Part shown: positions 45,038-56,307 of the stretch, piece after piece
How positions within the stretch are numbered: position 1 is the stretch's first letter
How the letters are laid out: each line of letters starts with the position of its first letter
NCBI RefSeq assembly: GCF_012273895.1
Contig: NC_052106.1
Coordinates: forward strand, 3,100,001 to 3,164,000
Reading direction: 5' to 3'
Length of the DNA stretch: 64,000 nucleotides
Source: Zerene cesonia
Lineage: Eukaryota > Arthropoda > Insecta > Lepidoptera > Pieridae
The notes under the pieces: model-generated
Databases searched by the model: none
The model's input: only the letters and a program-made list of their open reading frames with translations
What the model was told of the DNA's origin: nothing
Program-made: the position numbers and the translations under genes

Positions 45038-48000
45038 CGAAAATATTTCATTTCGGATTCCTTCGAATTTGTATGAACGTCGCAAATATAAATTTAATGT
45101 TTTTGTTTTTCGTATTTTATTTACTTTCATTCTGTTATCATTATTTTAAAATGAGTTCTTTATTGTATGAATATTGGATGATATCACATACTTTATTATA
45201 CTTTAGTTTTCCTATTGACTCATAACACAACTACGAAAAGAAACTACCAAATATAATACCTTGATATATTTTGATAGTCTTCATAATATCCGTTGGTTCG
45301 TATTGGTTATTAATTAAATATATAATATGATATTGATATATAATATTGATAACACCCGTCCTAAAGTTTTACTTGGTAAACCATATGGGGACAAAGTATA
45401 TAATATATTCAAATCTATATATGATATTTATGTTTTACAGGTAGTTATTGTTAAGATTTTAAGAATTATTTATTAAGATTTATTAAATATATAAAAATCA
45501 ATCTTTTGGATATTAGTCACTTTAAAAAACATAGCAACGACGCATCGAATAATAATATAGCGTAGCTTTAATGATATTTTGACGAAACATTAAAACAAAT
45601 ATTTAAAATTTGATATGTGTATCATTATTATAAAAATATTATGTCAAATAATAATGTCAAATCAGAAATAATAAAATGATTTATAAAATAACTTTGATAG
45701 AGGTATCTAAAAAAGATAAATTGATTATTATCAATAATTGCGGTACAATCATAATACTTTTACTCAGCCCATAAATAAGCGAAAGCCGTCGTAAGATTCT
45801 TGGAGACTGGGAAATAGGTAATATATCGATTATAGTGATGAATGGCATGATTTCGGTTATTTTGACATTTCTGTATTTAAGCGTTTTCTAAATTGTTATT
45901 AATATTAATTTTTTCAGTATTAGATTGAATATCTAAGTTTGTAATTTTTAAATCAAATTTTAAACTGATCACTATTTTATCATATTAGAATATATAGTAT
46001 ATACATACAGAAATAAAAACATTGATTAGATAACTCTTCACTAAATTGTACTCACAAAAAAGAGGTATGAAAATAAACCTTGCAAGCTAAACAAATGATC
46101 AAAGAGTGGAGTGGGTTTAAAACAATATCTATGGATAGAAAAGCCACATTCCCTTTAAAAGAACTGAACTGAAATTTGTTCTGATTATAGCACGCAATAT
46201 GCCGATAAAGGGCTATTAAAATTTCTTTATAAACCTACATTGCCAAAACAACAACTCGTATACTCACCCGTTAATTTCGAGCTTTAATTTCATGCCCCAG
46301 AAGTTAAGTACACACATAGTAAAAAAAATCTTAATTTTTGAAACGTAGAATCAAATTTTTCAAACAACAAAGGTCGAGTCTACAAAAAATTTAAGTTATA
46401 TAGAGTTATTGATTTATGCCAGAAGACAGTATCCTTTCCCTTCCCAGTCCTTCCCTTTATGCCTCTTGTTAATCCTTTATTTATCCCTTTCATTAAAGTA
46501 GTATTTCGCTTCTACAATCCATTTGTAGAGGCGAAAGGTTTGCAGACTACCTTACGCCTGTGAAGTTAATGGGCAGTGGTACCTCCGGGCGACTTACCAT
46601 CAGTAGACCCCTTACCTCCATTGCTGACGATGATAAAAAATTAGGCTAGGATACTTAGGCTTTTCTTGGCTACATAAAGAGGTAATATTTTCTGTCTTGA
46701 GAAAAAGAGGTGATTTAAATAGTTCTCTAGATTGTCAAGTTTGGTTTTCTTTCGAGGTATTGAGATAATATATATACCACAATGGGGCTCACTGAACACT
46801 TCGCCTTATATAAGGTTGAGTTTTCTAGTAATAGAAGGGGCTTGAGGCTAAAAGCAAAACCATTTTATTTATTTATTTTTTTAAGGTTTTTGTTTGGTTC
46901 ATCGACGTTCAACTTAAAGAGCATGTACTATCGTAATGATTGCTAAAATTATATCAAAAATTGGATGTTTGTATGTTGCTTACTACTTATTTATTTAGTT
47001 CAATTGTCCGATTTATAAACAATAAAACGATATAGAAATGTTTAAGAAATATCAAATTATATTATATACATTTTAATACAAAAGAAAATAAATCATTCTA
47101 TCACTATTAAATAAATGTAAACTGATATATTATGTTACAACAATGTAACTGTTACAATTTAATTATTTCTACCTACAAAATAAGCAGATATTATTTGATA
47201 GATTGAATTTGTTATCATTCAAATTAAATACATACGCATTGAATTGAATTATTTTCGTTACGTGAAGAACATATTCAATACCAAAGTATTTTATATTAAA
47301 TAACCTTTACAAATAGTCCTAAAAATCGTGGTACTGTTAGAAATCTCGGCCATGAACTTAAAACAAAGATGGTTTACAGTATCATCTTTGAATAAACTAT
47401 ACTTAAAGACTTATAAACTATATTACAGATATTTAAAACTTATCAGTAGTTGTTATAACGAAGGAATACATGAATCATTGATAATATAATATAGAAGAAG
47501 ACATTGTATGATTTAGATCTAGATATTGAGTCCACCTGAGCAATCCATCATTGATAATTTAGACGCCAAATGTAGAGTGAAATAGATAAGCTTTTACATA
47601 TAAGTTGTTAATTGTATTGATGTGCCAATATTAGATATAAAAAAATGTAATACATAAAATGGACGTTAAGTTTTTTGAAGTACTAAATTTTATGTGTTTC
47701 TAGATTAAACGATTTCGATTTCATTATGATACATGTGCTATGTGTACATACTCATAATAATTCGTTTTTCATATATTATAAATATAATTTTAAATGTATT
47801 GAGCGGTGCATTAAGTATCCGATATTATCGTTAAATACCCTTAGATTGTGGTCCATATTAGGTGACTATTAAATAGTGCATTAAAATTGATAAATAATAG
47901 GAAAAAAATAATCGAAGTGAAATTGTAAATAGTTAATGTTTAAAGCTCAAATATATATAAATAATAAAATAAAAAAGACTTGTTAACAGACTTCGTAAAT

Positions 48001-48750
48001 GCTTTCTAGAGTAGCCTTTTACAATAGTGAGTGTTTCAAATTTACCGAGCGTGAGACATAAGGTACGAATTCGAAGAGATATTTAGATTATAAAGAATAT
48101 AAATGCACGTTAACACAAAATATTAATTATATAATGATTTTATTCATATTTAATAGATTTATCGATATTTAAAATACAAGATGTAATAATATGTGTTCAT
48201 AAGAGAATATTTAAAAGAAAGAAAATTTCAAAGTGGATACTTAAGTTCTTTAATATTGTCTTTTAATTATTGTTTAGCATAATTTTATGATACAACTTGA
48301 TCAATTTTATCATCATCACCGCTTTAATAATATTATACCTAGGTTTTCTATGTGTTGTAAGTCGTTTTGCAACGGAAATAAAACGAAAATGGAAAAGGTC
48401 ACTCGTAGCGCTGGAAAATTATTGAATGTTACGTTAATGTGGAAAAATTTTGAAATTTATGTGATTGTAAAAATAGATTTCGTTGTAATAAATTATGAAA
48501 AATACACAATTCGTTTTATTTTGATCCCTCATTCGTTTTTTAAACTTCAAATTCCTAGACTCGGTTTGATGTTTTAAGGCAATAATATTTTACATAATAT
48601 TTTATCAATTATTAGCGAGAGGGAGTAAAATCTATGTAGAACCAAATTCGAGGGTGGCGTTAATTTACACGACTTATAAGCTACTAACACGTTAAATAAA
48701 CAAAACAACGATATCCTTCCCTTTTTATTGCTTTCGAACTAAAAACTGTA
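45038..48750. other. 3' UTR and intergenic DNA, no gene
   Basis: Very AT-rich. Only a family-3 repeat at about 46430-46640 is recognised. The polyadenylation site cannot be fixed by eye. A 96-codon open frame at 48287-48577 looks non-coding (AT-driven). Confidence 0.5.
46430..46640 (+). mobile_element. Family-3 dispersed repeat
   Basis: TTTCCCTTCCCAGTCCTTCC..., CCATTTGTAGAGGCGAAAGG, GGGCAGTGGTACCTCCGGGC, CTTACCATCAGTAGACCCC, GATGATAAAAAA tail. Confidence 0.6.
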
Positions 48751-48754
48751 AGGC

Positions 48755-48900
48755 TTTGAGCGGGGCGCGGGGCGCGGCGCGCGGGGCCGCTACGGGAGCG
48801 CTACTGCCTCCGACGACGTGGGCACAGTAGTACGCGCACTCTACGCCTAAACGCTGCGCGCCTGCGCACACGCAGTCTTATCTCCAAACACTACAACCAC
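48755..48900 (+). promoter_or_regulatory. CpG-rich promoter region of the odd-skipped-family gene
   Basis: An abrupt GC-rich patch (GCGGGGCGCGGGGCGCGGCG...) in otherwise AT-rich DNA, directly before a spliced non-coding exon. No TATA box is obvious, as expected for a CpG-type developmental promoter. Exact start site unknown. Confidence 0.55.
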
Positions 48901-49247
48901 AAAATGAGTGCAACGCACATCACTTTATGAGCGGATTACAGTGCAAAAACTCGAACAGTGACGTGATGATAATGTGCATCGATGATTGAAATATCTCGTG
49001 TCGGTAATAACTCTCGCCAGTGTCTATTAACTGTTTTATGGCCTGTACAGTGCGTCTTTTGTTGTGTGCACATCTACTAATCTCCTATTCACCTGTTGGA
49101 GTCAACTGTGGTTAGACTGTGAAATGTGACAAAAAATTGCAATGAACCTTTGTTCCAAGCGGACCCTTGGTTTGTAAACTTTGTGGACGACTACCTGACT
49201 ACTGACGGTAGAAGTGTCTAGTGATCGATCGGACGACCCGTCGACTT
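48871..49247 (+). other. 5' non-coding exon of the odd-skipped-family gene
   Basis: Ends at a good donor (ACTT|GTGAGT, 49248). It has no long frame but several small upstream ORFs: 48904-48930 (MSATHITL), 48927-48989 (overlapping the previous stop as ATGA) and 49038-49115, plus shorter ones from 49124 and 49142. It would join the acceptor at 55407. Left edge is a guess. Confidence 0.5.
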
Positions 49248-49440
49248 GTGAGTCCTTTTTTTATATAATACGTAATTTAATACAACGGATGTGGAATAAA
49301 TTGGGTAGGCAGGGTGCGTTTTACGTCGCTACCTGTTTTATTTTCATAGTCATATGTTCACATCCTACTAGTTCGTGACTGCGCCATGCATGTTTATTAT
49401 TTAGTTATAAAAATACCACCCAAGAAAATGATACCTTTTA

Positions 49441-49463
49441 TAACAACAACAACAACAACAACA
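49441..49463. repeat. AAC microsatellite next to the gap
   Basis: AACAACAACAACAACAACAA, then AAACACTTTATTGTGCACCA, a sequence that looks like the end of a dispersed repeat leading into the gap. Confidence 0.7.
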
Positions 49464-49537
49464 AAAACACTTTATTGTGCACCAATGATAACATAAAGTA
49501 ACAAAGAATATATATATACACTAAAAACATGAACATA

Positions 49538-50537
49538 NNNNNNNNNNNNNNNNNNNNNNNNNNNNNNNNNNNNNNNNNNNNNNNNNNNNNNNNNNNNNNN
49601 NNNNNNNNNNNNNNNNNNNNNNNNNNNNNNNNNNNNNNNNNNNNNNNNNNNNNNNNNNNNNNNNNNNNNNNNNNNNNNNNNNNNNNNNNNNNNNNNNNNN
49701 NNNNNNNNNNNNNNNNNNNNNNNNNNNNNNNNNNNNNNNNNNNNNNNNNNNNNNNNNNNNNNNNNNNNNNNNNNNNNNNNNNNNNNNNNNNNNNNNNNNN
49801 NNNNNNNNNNNNNNNNNNNNNNNNNNNNNNNNNNNNNNNNNNNNNNNNNNNNNNNNNNNNNNNNNNNNNNNNNNNNNNNNNNNNNNNNNNNNNNNNNNNN
49901 NNNNNNNNNNNNNNNNNNNNNNNNNNNNNNNNNNNNNNNNNNNNNNNNNNNNNNNNNNNNNNNNNNNNNNNNNNNNNNNNNNNNNNNNNNNNNNNNNNNN
50001 NNNNNNNNNNNNNNNNNNNNNNNNNNNNNNNNNNNNNNNNNNNNNNNNNNNNNNNNNNNNNNNNNNNNNNNNNNNNNNNNNNNNNNNNNNNNNNNNNNNN
50101 NNNNNNNNNNNNNNNNNNNNNNNNNNNNNNNNNNNNNNNNNNNNNNNNNNNNNNNNNNNNNNNNNNNNNNNNNNNNNNNNNNNNNNNNNNNNNNNNNNNN
50201 NNNNNNNNNNNNNNNNNNNNNNNNNNNNNNNNNNNNNNNNNNNNNNNNNNNNNNNNNNNNNNNNNNNNNNNNNNNNNNNNNNNNNNNNNNNNNNNNNNNN
50301 NNNNNNNNNNNNNNNNNNNNNNNNNNNNNNNNNNNNNNNNNNNNNNNNNNNNNNNNNNNNNNNNNNNNNNNNNNNNNNNNNNNNNNNNNNNNNNNNNNNN
50401 NNNNNNNNNNNNNNNNNNNNNNNNNNNNNNNNNNNNNNNNNNNNNNNNNNNNNNNNNNNNNNNNNNNNNNNNNNNNNNNNNNNNNNNNNNNNNNNNNNNN
50501 NNNNNNNNNNNNNNNNNNNNNNNNNNNNNNNNNNNNN
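49538..50537. other. Assembly gap of exactly 1000 N
   Basis: A round-number run of N, so true size is unknown. The open frames reported across it have no meaning. Confidence 0.99.
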
Positions 50538-51329
50538 AAAATATAACGGTCTGTGGTCCCATGCTATTGTTCTTTTTGTAATGCCTTTTGTAATAAATTA
50601 TCAGTAGTCTCATTGTGTTGTGGAAAATTATGAGGTGCTAATCTCTATTATTTAAGAGCTTAACAGAATTATATTTTAAATCGTTGCTGAAATGCTAAAT
50701 CGTTTACAGTTAATATTCTATTATTTTTTTAGATCTAAATATCCATGCATATTTGTCAATTATAATATGAACAAACTGAAGTGTCTCCGCCTATGTGCAT
50801 GTTAAACGTCTTATTAAAAATATATTCTTTTGCTATCATCGTTATATAAAGTACATTCAGAGAGCATGTTTTATGTAAGTTTATTTTTGTATGCGAAGGC
50901 TTGAACGCGGTATAAAGCAAGGCTACTTCTCCTTAACGTGTAATGGACACCGGCAAGTTTCGAGTTTGCGGTTATCGACCGCCTGCGTTTTGTACAACTA
51001 CCGTCATTGACAAGGTGTCCAAGGAGACATGTGTCATTTGTCTAAGTTACAATAAACTGAGAATGTTATTAGTTATAAGTACGTTCAATACAAACAAATA
51101 ACAGTGTAATTGTCAAAAATATAAGATATACTTTGATCTGATATTCATTAGCTTTTTAATGGGCTTACTTGTTTAAAAAAGCTCGCATAAGCTTTATCCA
51201 ACTCTCACGTACATTTAGCCGGTATTAAAAGAAACGTAGCAATATTTCGCATGATATGATAAAATGCCCCATGCGTCTTTATCAGGATAACCTAATAATA
51301 TTGCTACCAATGTATTAGTAATATGCTAC

Positions 51330-51550
51330 TTTGTTTCGTCGGATGAGTGGGGGAGCTGAAGGCCTGTATCTTTTAAACATTCTTCCCGATTCCGATTCCT
51401 TTATTTCCATTGTCAATCTTTTACTTATCCTTTACTCCTTAAAAGCGGGAAACGCACTTGCAGCGGACTTACCTCAGCAAATATGCATTGGCGGTGGTGA
51501 TCGCTTACTATCCAGCGAACCGAGTCCGTCGTGTCCGAGTCGCAATTAGA
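51330..51550 (+). mobile_element. Family-3 dispersed repeat
   Basis: TTTCGTCGGATGAGTGGGGG, GAGCTGAAGGCCTGTATC, CTCCTTAAAAGCGGGAAACG, GGCGGTGGTGATCGCTTACT. The only repeat of this kind noticed in the odd-skipped-family locus. Confidence 0.6.
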
Positions 51551-54500
51551 AACAAAAACTTCTATTCGCAATAAAACTATAAAAGCCAGATGTCAATAAT
51601 TATTACTCGTATCTTAGTTGTCATTCGACACGATTAAACAATTTAATGGGCAGCCGCTTACGCAGCTGACTTTTATGCTCCAATAAAATATGCAGGTGAT
51701 TTTACTATACAATGCTATCACAAATTAACTCAGCACCGATTGACTAATACATCTGCCCTTTAAGCCCAGTAGCTTGCTTTTTGTAACTAACAGTTTTTTG
51801 GAAATTAGAAAGTTGTATTTTTATCAGCTCAACAAATCAATAATGCATGGTTGTATCTGAGTTTGATTCAGCTTTCGTCGTTTGAACTGTGTATTTGCTA
51901 CAAAACATATACAACGAATTATTATTATATTCTGTACTATATTTGATAAAAACAATTCCATAATTATTGCTGTAAATGTGCAAGAGGAAACCATAATTTC
52001 CTCAACATTTCCAATGCACAAAAGAAAGTAAATAAACCTTGTCTCATGTTTGAATAGGATTGTTTGACTCTACATAGAGGTGTCTACGCTCATACAACAC
52101 AGTAGAAACGTGCTCAGTACCAGCAAATGGTAGTTAATCTGTACATTAACTGATAATGTAATCTAATCTGACATATGCTTCGTTATTGCTTATCATTACA
52201 ACAGCAACCTTGCGGCACCAAAAAAAGAATTCCACGTAAAATACCATTAAACCTAATTGTATCCCATATACCAATTCGGTATTTGTACATCAAGATTGTA
52301 TGATTTTGATAACTGATAATCAAATATCAAGATAAAATATTCAATAATCAGGCCAGTTATTAATAAAAAAGGAAAGGGACTTCCTAAGTTGTCTTTGAAC
52401 AATGCCGCCACTTCAAAAGGTTAATTGCACCGTGAATGATAATGTTAGATATCATTAGTAGCAAAATGCAAATTCAGTATAGTAACAGTAGTATCCTGTC
52501 AATATACATTATACACTTCTTATATTGATTATATATAATAGTGGGTGAGTATCTTTATAAGTTCCTAAGTAAGAAGTTCTTCTTTTGCAGCGTATTATTT
52601 GTATAAAATAACATTCAGTATATATAATATACATAAAGGGTGAATTATATTATGTTTTTAAGAACTGTTCGAATTTGAAAAACTCAAAATATCCCCAACT
52701 AATTAGCATGTCGTTATTATATGTTATTTTTTGATAAAACGAATACAATTAAAAAGTAAAGCTTAAATTATGTTACTGATGAGATATCTTATTTATTACA
52801 AGTGCAAAAATATTTTAAACCTCAAGTCAACAACCCCAAGTTACCCATTAAAAACAAATTAACCAACTGGAGCGCGGACGGGTTCCGAAAACCGTTGATT
52901 TAATGCTTGTACCGAACTCGAGAATCCAGATAATCTCATTTTGTTTATACACCCGTGGACTTTTTCGATGTAATATTCATTATCATTAAAATACGTGAAC
53001 TTTAAAGATTTTGATATAAAAATGCTTAAACAAATCAATATTAATTAGTTACTTACATGTTTACGATTCTCACGATCACATAATGCATGATACCTTTAAT
53101 ATGTAAATAAACGACAACCGGCATAAAATCTAGATTGTAATGAAATATTCAGTGTGAATTCGCAGATAGGCGACAGTGTGTTTGTCAAGGCAGATCTCGA
53201 TACATAAATTTTCATACAATTTTAATACGACAATTTCAATTTATAATTAGCCCTATCGAGTACGCTAGATCGCTGCTCATTACAATACAACCTGGAGGGC
53301 AAAAGTCAACAAAGATTCGTTAGAGATAGATTTGGAAACGAATATTGTAAAACTTTTTCGTTGTTATAACATTTTATCAACTGTGTATAATTAAGTAAAA
53401 TAAATCAAATTCAATATTATTTCATATAACGCTTTGGTTTTAAACATCCAATTTTTATGCCTCTCTAAAACTGTTTACGTCTATCATTACATTTAAAAAA
53501 CTATTACTCACTGCAGCTCTTGCATACATTTTCATATCTTAAGATCCCGGACCAAAAGAGAGATAAAAGTAGTTTTACAGCTTTAGAGCAAGTAAGATGG
53601 TAGAAACTCGATCAGCCGTTGCCTGAGTGTGAGTGAGAGGTAGATATCAATACCATTAGAGTGAGGGAGACGGTAAATCAGAAGGCTTTTACGGTAGAAC
53701 GGACAACATGCAGTGAAATGTAGCCCCGGTACGCTCGCCTTTTCCATCTCGCTTCAATAAATTGATTCTTAGATTAATCTTTATTTACTTGCTGTAACTT
53801 ATCTTTTAGCTTGATTTATTTTTATATACATTATGATACTGTACCATGACTCTATGCCGTGTAGTAATATTAAGTTAGCATTTTGCTTCAAATAGTTTTT
53901 GACTATATACAAATAGTTTAATTTGATTGTTTTATTGTTGAAGATTGATTGTTGAAGTTAGTATATCACGAAGATGTTCATATATTGATATTAAAATGAA
54001 TATATAAATGTTATAAGACTGTCTTAAAATTATATGTCTGGAAGAAATGGACACCGGAAAGCTAAAGACAACATCGTTTATTAAGCGAAAGGGCAGTAAA
54101 TACGGTGAAGATGTTTTATTGTCACGAGCCATGATGTTCCTTTCAGTTGGAAACAGTCGGACAAATCGTAAATCTCAGAATAGCAATCTTTTCAGTGGTT
54201 ATTACCGTTGAACAAACACAAAACGGTCTTAGTACACTTGTCCCCACTGATGTTACTCAATATAAAGCAATATTTCAAAACTTAAAATATAAAATATTAT
54301 GCAAATCGCCCATTCCATTTAAATTGTTAAAAAATATTTAGAGAATAAGCAATTAATAAACGACAGGGCAATATTTTACGTTCGTTATTTATTATCGAAA
54401 TATGTTGAAGAAATATCTCGTATAAGCTATCAATAGCATCGTATCATATATGGACGTATATATACACCTTTCGGAGCCGAAATCCGGTCGTCATTAACAT

Positions 54501-55407
54501 TTCCCGATATCACCAGAAGCTAAGATACGATACTATTCTGTATAAACTGTTGAATGATTCATGAGATACAGATTCCATTAACATAATTATAAAGTTTGTA
54601 AATAAAGCAAAACAATGAAATACTTTTATGGTTTTCTTTAAATAACATCTTGCAAATACAAGAGATGAGTGTGAAGCGGAAATATTGTAGGTTATTTATT
54701 ACGTAGACAGTTTTGTACACAAGCATTGCCGTAAAAGCTTGAGATCTGTTGAAAAAAATACTAAATATCTTTAAATTACTCTGTTTCATTCACTAGAAAG
54801 GTTGAAATGACAATAAAGCTTTCTCTTCAATAAATTCGAAACAAACACTAAACGCTATTTGACAATAGAAATTGCTATACATCCGCGAAAAGTGAAGCCC
54901 AGTTGTGAAAATGCGTGGGTGGATCGCGTGAGAAGTGATATGGTTCCAAGGTAATATCCAAGACAATAAGCTACTTAATTAAACATGTCTCTCGTCCATA
55001 AATCTAAATATTCAACACCTGTAAGTGTCGAGTTAGCGAACTATATTCATATCGCTAGCCAGCGCGCTAGTGAGAGCCGTAAAGATAAGAATCAAGTGTA
55101 GCTGTGGGTTGTCGCGAGCAGTCGGCTGAATAACGACGCTTTTATAGACAAACAACTTATTATTCATGACTTAGCATCGACATCTAAATTTTGAAAGTAT
55201 TAAGAATGTTTACTATTGACAAAACTTTACTGCTCTTTATACATGCTATTAAGTTTGAAATTTAAATACGATTTACATCTATTTTAAGCTTATAAAACAA
55301 CGGTATTTATTATTCTGACAATATTGCGAAATAGTAGGGACAAATAACTAGTAAGAGAACCATTTTCAGAATTCTTAACGTTTAATTTATCCTTTTATTT
55401 ATTTCAG

Positions 55408-55416
55408 ATGACTTGA
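55408..55416 (+). promoter_or_regulatory. Minimal upstream ORF ATG-ACT-TGA
   Basis: The first three bases of the exon are ATG, followed by ACT TGA. The true start ATG lies seven bases after this stop. Any mRNA using this acceptor carries it. Confidence 0.6.
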
Positions 55417-55423
55417 AGACGTG

Positions 55424-56307
55424 ATGTCGGATAATAGTGGAAACGCAACTGTAGTAACCAGGGCGTCAACACCTCGCCCAGTACCCGATAGTCCTGTAAA
55501 TGCTCCTTTACGCTCGAGACATGATCAGTTTCTCGCGAGCTCAGCTGAAAGAGCACAGAGACCAACGTCAAACGGCAGAAACCCTGCCAACTTTGAATCG
55601 CCACCATTACCATACCATCGACAGATAACCACGGGAGCTCTCCTAACGTCAACTCATAGAGAATCGTCAGCTTTTGTGCCCGTTGTACCAACCAGAGCTA
55701 TGCATCCCGTCATGTATCCGAATGAAATGCACCCAGCATTGATTCCTTCGGAAATAATCGAACGGGAACGAATGTTGGATCGGGAAAGACCTGAACCTTC
55801 TAAGGGATCACCAGACAGAACGTCTGGAACATTCAACAAAAGAAATTCGTTCGATTTAATGGCTATGATGGTTGAAAAAAGAAAAGAAGTAGCTCTTAGA
55901 GAGGCAGCGGCGGCGATGCTCTTACCTCATCACAGAACCTCGTCAATTGAAGGCATGATTTCGGATGGATCCTCGCAACCTCCTATTTATGGTCCACCAG
56001 GAGCCTTTCTAGGTCCACCGGGTCCATCGCCTACAGCAGCTAATAGTTTTAATTTTCCCGGTGCTGGATTATTTCCACCAGGAGCTGGTCCTCATCAAAT
56101 GCACCCACACCTCGATAGACGATTATTAAGAGCTCCCGGTAGAGCGTCTAGGCCGAAGAAGCAATTTATATGTAAATTCTGTAATCGACAATTTACAAAG
56201 TCGTACAATTTGCTTATCCACGAAAGGACGCACACAGACGAGAGACCGTACTCCTGTGATATTTGTGGGAAGGCGTTCAGAAGACAAGATCATCTGCGGG
56301 ATCACAG
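55424..56307 (+). CDS. bowl: Odd-skipped-family C2H2 zinc-finger transcription factor, first coding exon (partial; bowl/sob type)
   Basis: The exon runs 55408-56307 (acceptor ATTTCAG, donor AG|GTTAGT). I start at ATG 55424 (MSDNSGNATVVTRASTPRPV); the GTG codon just before is not a start. The roughly 295 residues hold a Pro/Ser-rich N-terminus, a conserved-looking FDLMAMMVEKRKEVALREAA helix, and a Gly/Pro-rich part. RPKKQFICKFCNRQFTKSYN opens the first C2H2 finger, then HTDERPYSCDICGKAF begins the second. The exon ends within codon Arg of LRDHR, before the second finger is complete. This finger sequence is the hallmark of the odd/bowl/sob/drm family, nuclear DNA-binding regulators of segmentation, leg joints and gut. 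The helix suggests bowl or sob rather than odd or drm; the paralogue choice is tentative. The remaining fingers must lie beyond the window. Confidence 0.9.

Larger units (their letters stand above)
49248..55407 (+). other. Intron 1 of the odd-skipped-family gene
   Basis: 6160 bases including the 1000-N gap. Two moderately GC-richer, non-repeat patches stand out (53530-53760 and 55020-55140) and may be alternative first exons or regulatory DNA. One family-3 repeat at 51330-51550; otherwise no mobile element recognised. Confidence 0.5.

Noticed and set aside
49438..50613. Two frames of 350-390 codons
   Set aside because: They are produced by reading through 1000 N.
55404..55839. Minus-strand frames of 95 and 61 codons
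   Set aside because: Antisense to the zinc-finger coding exon.
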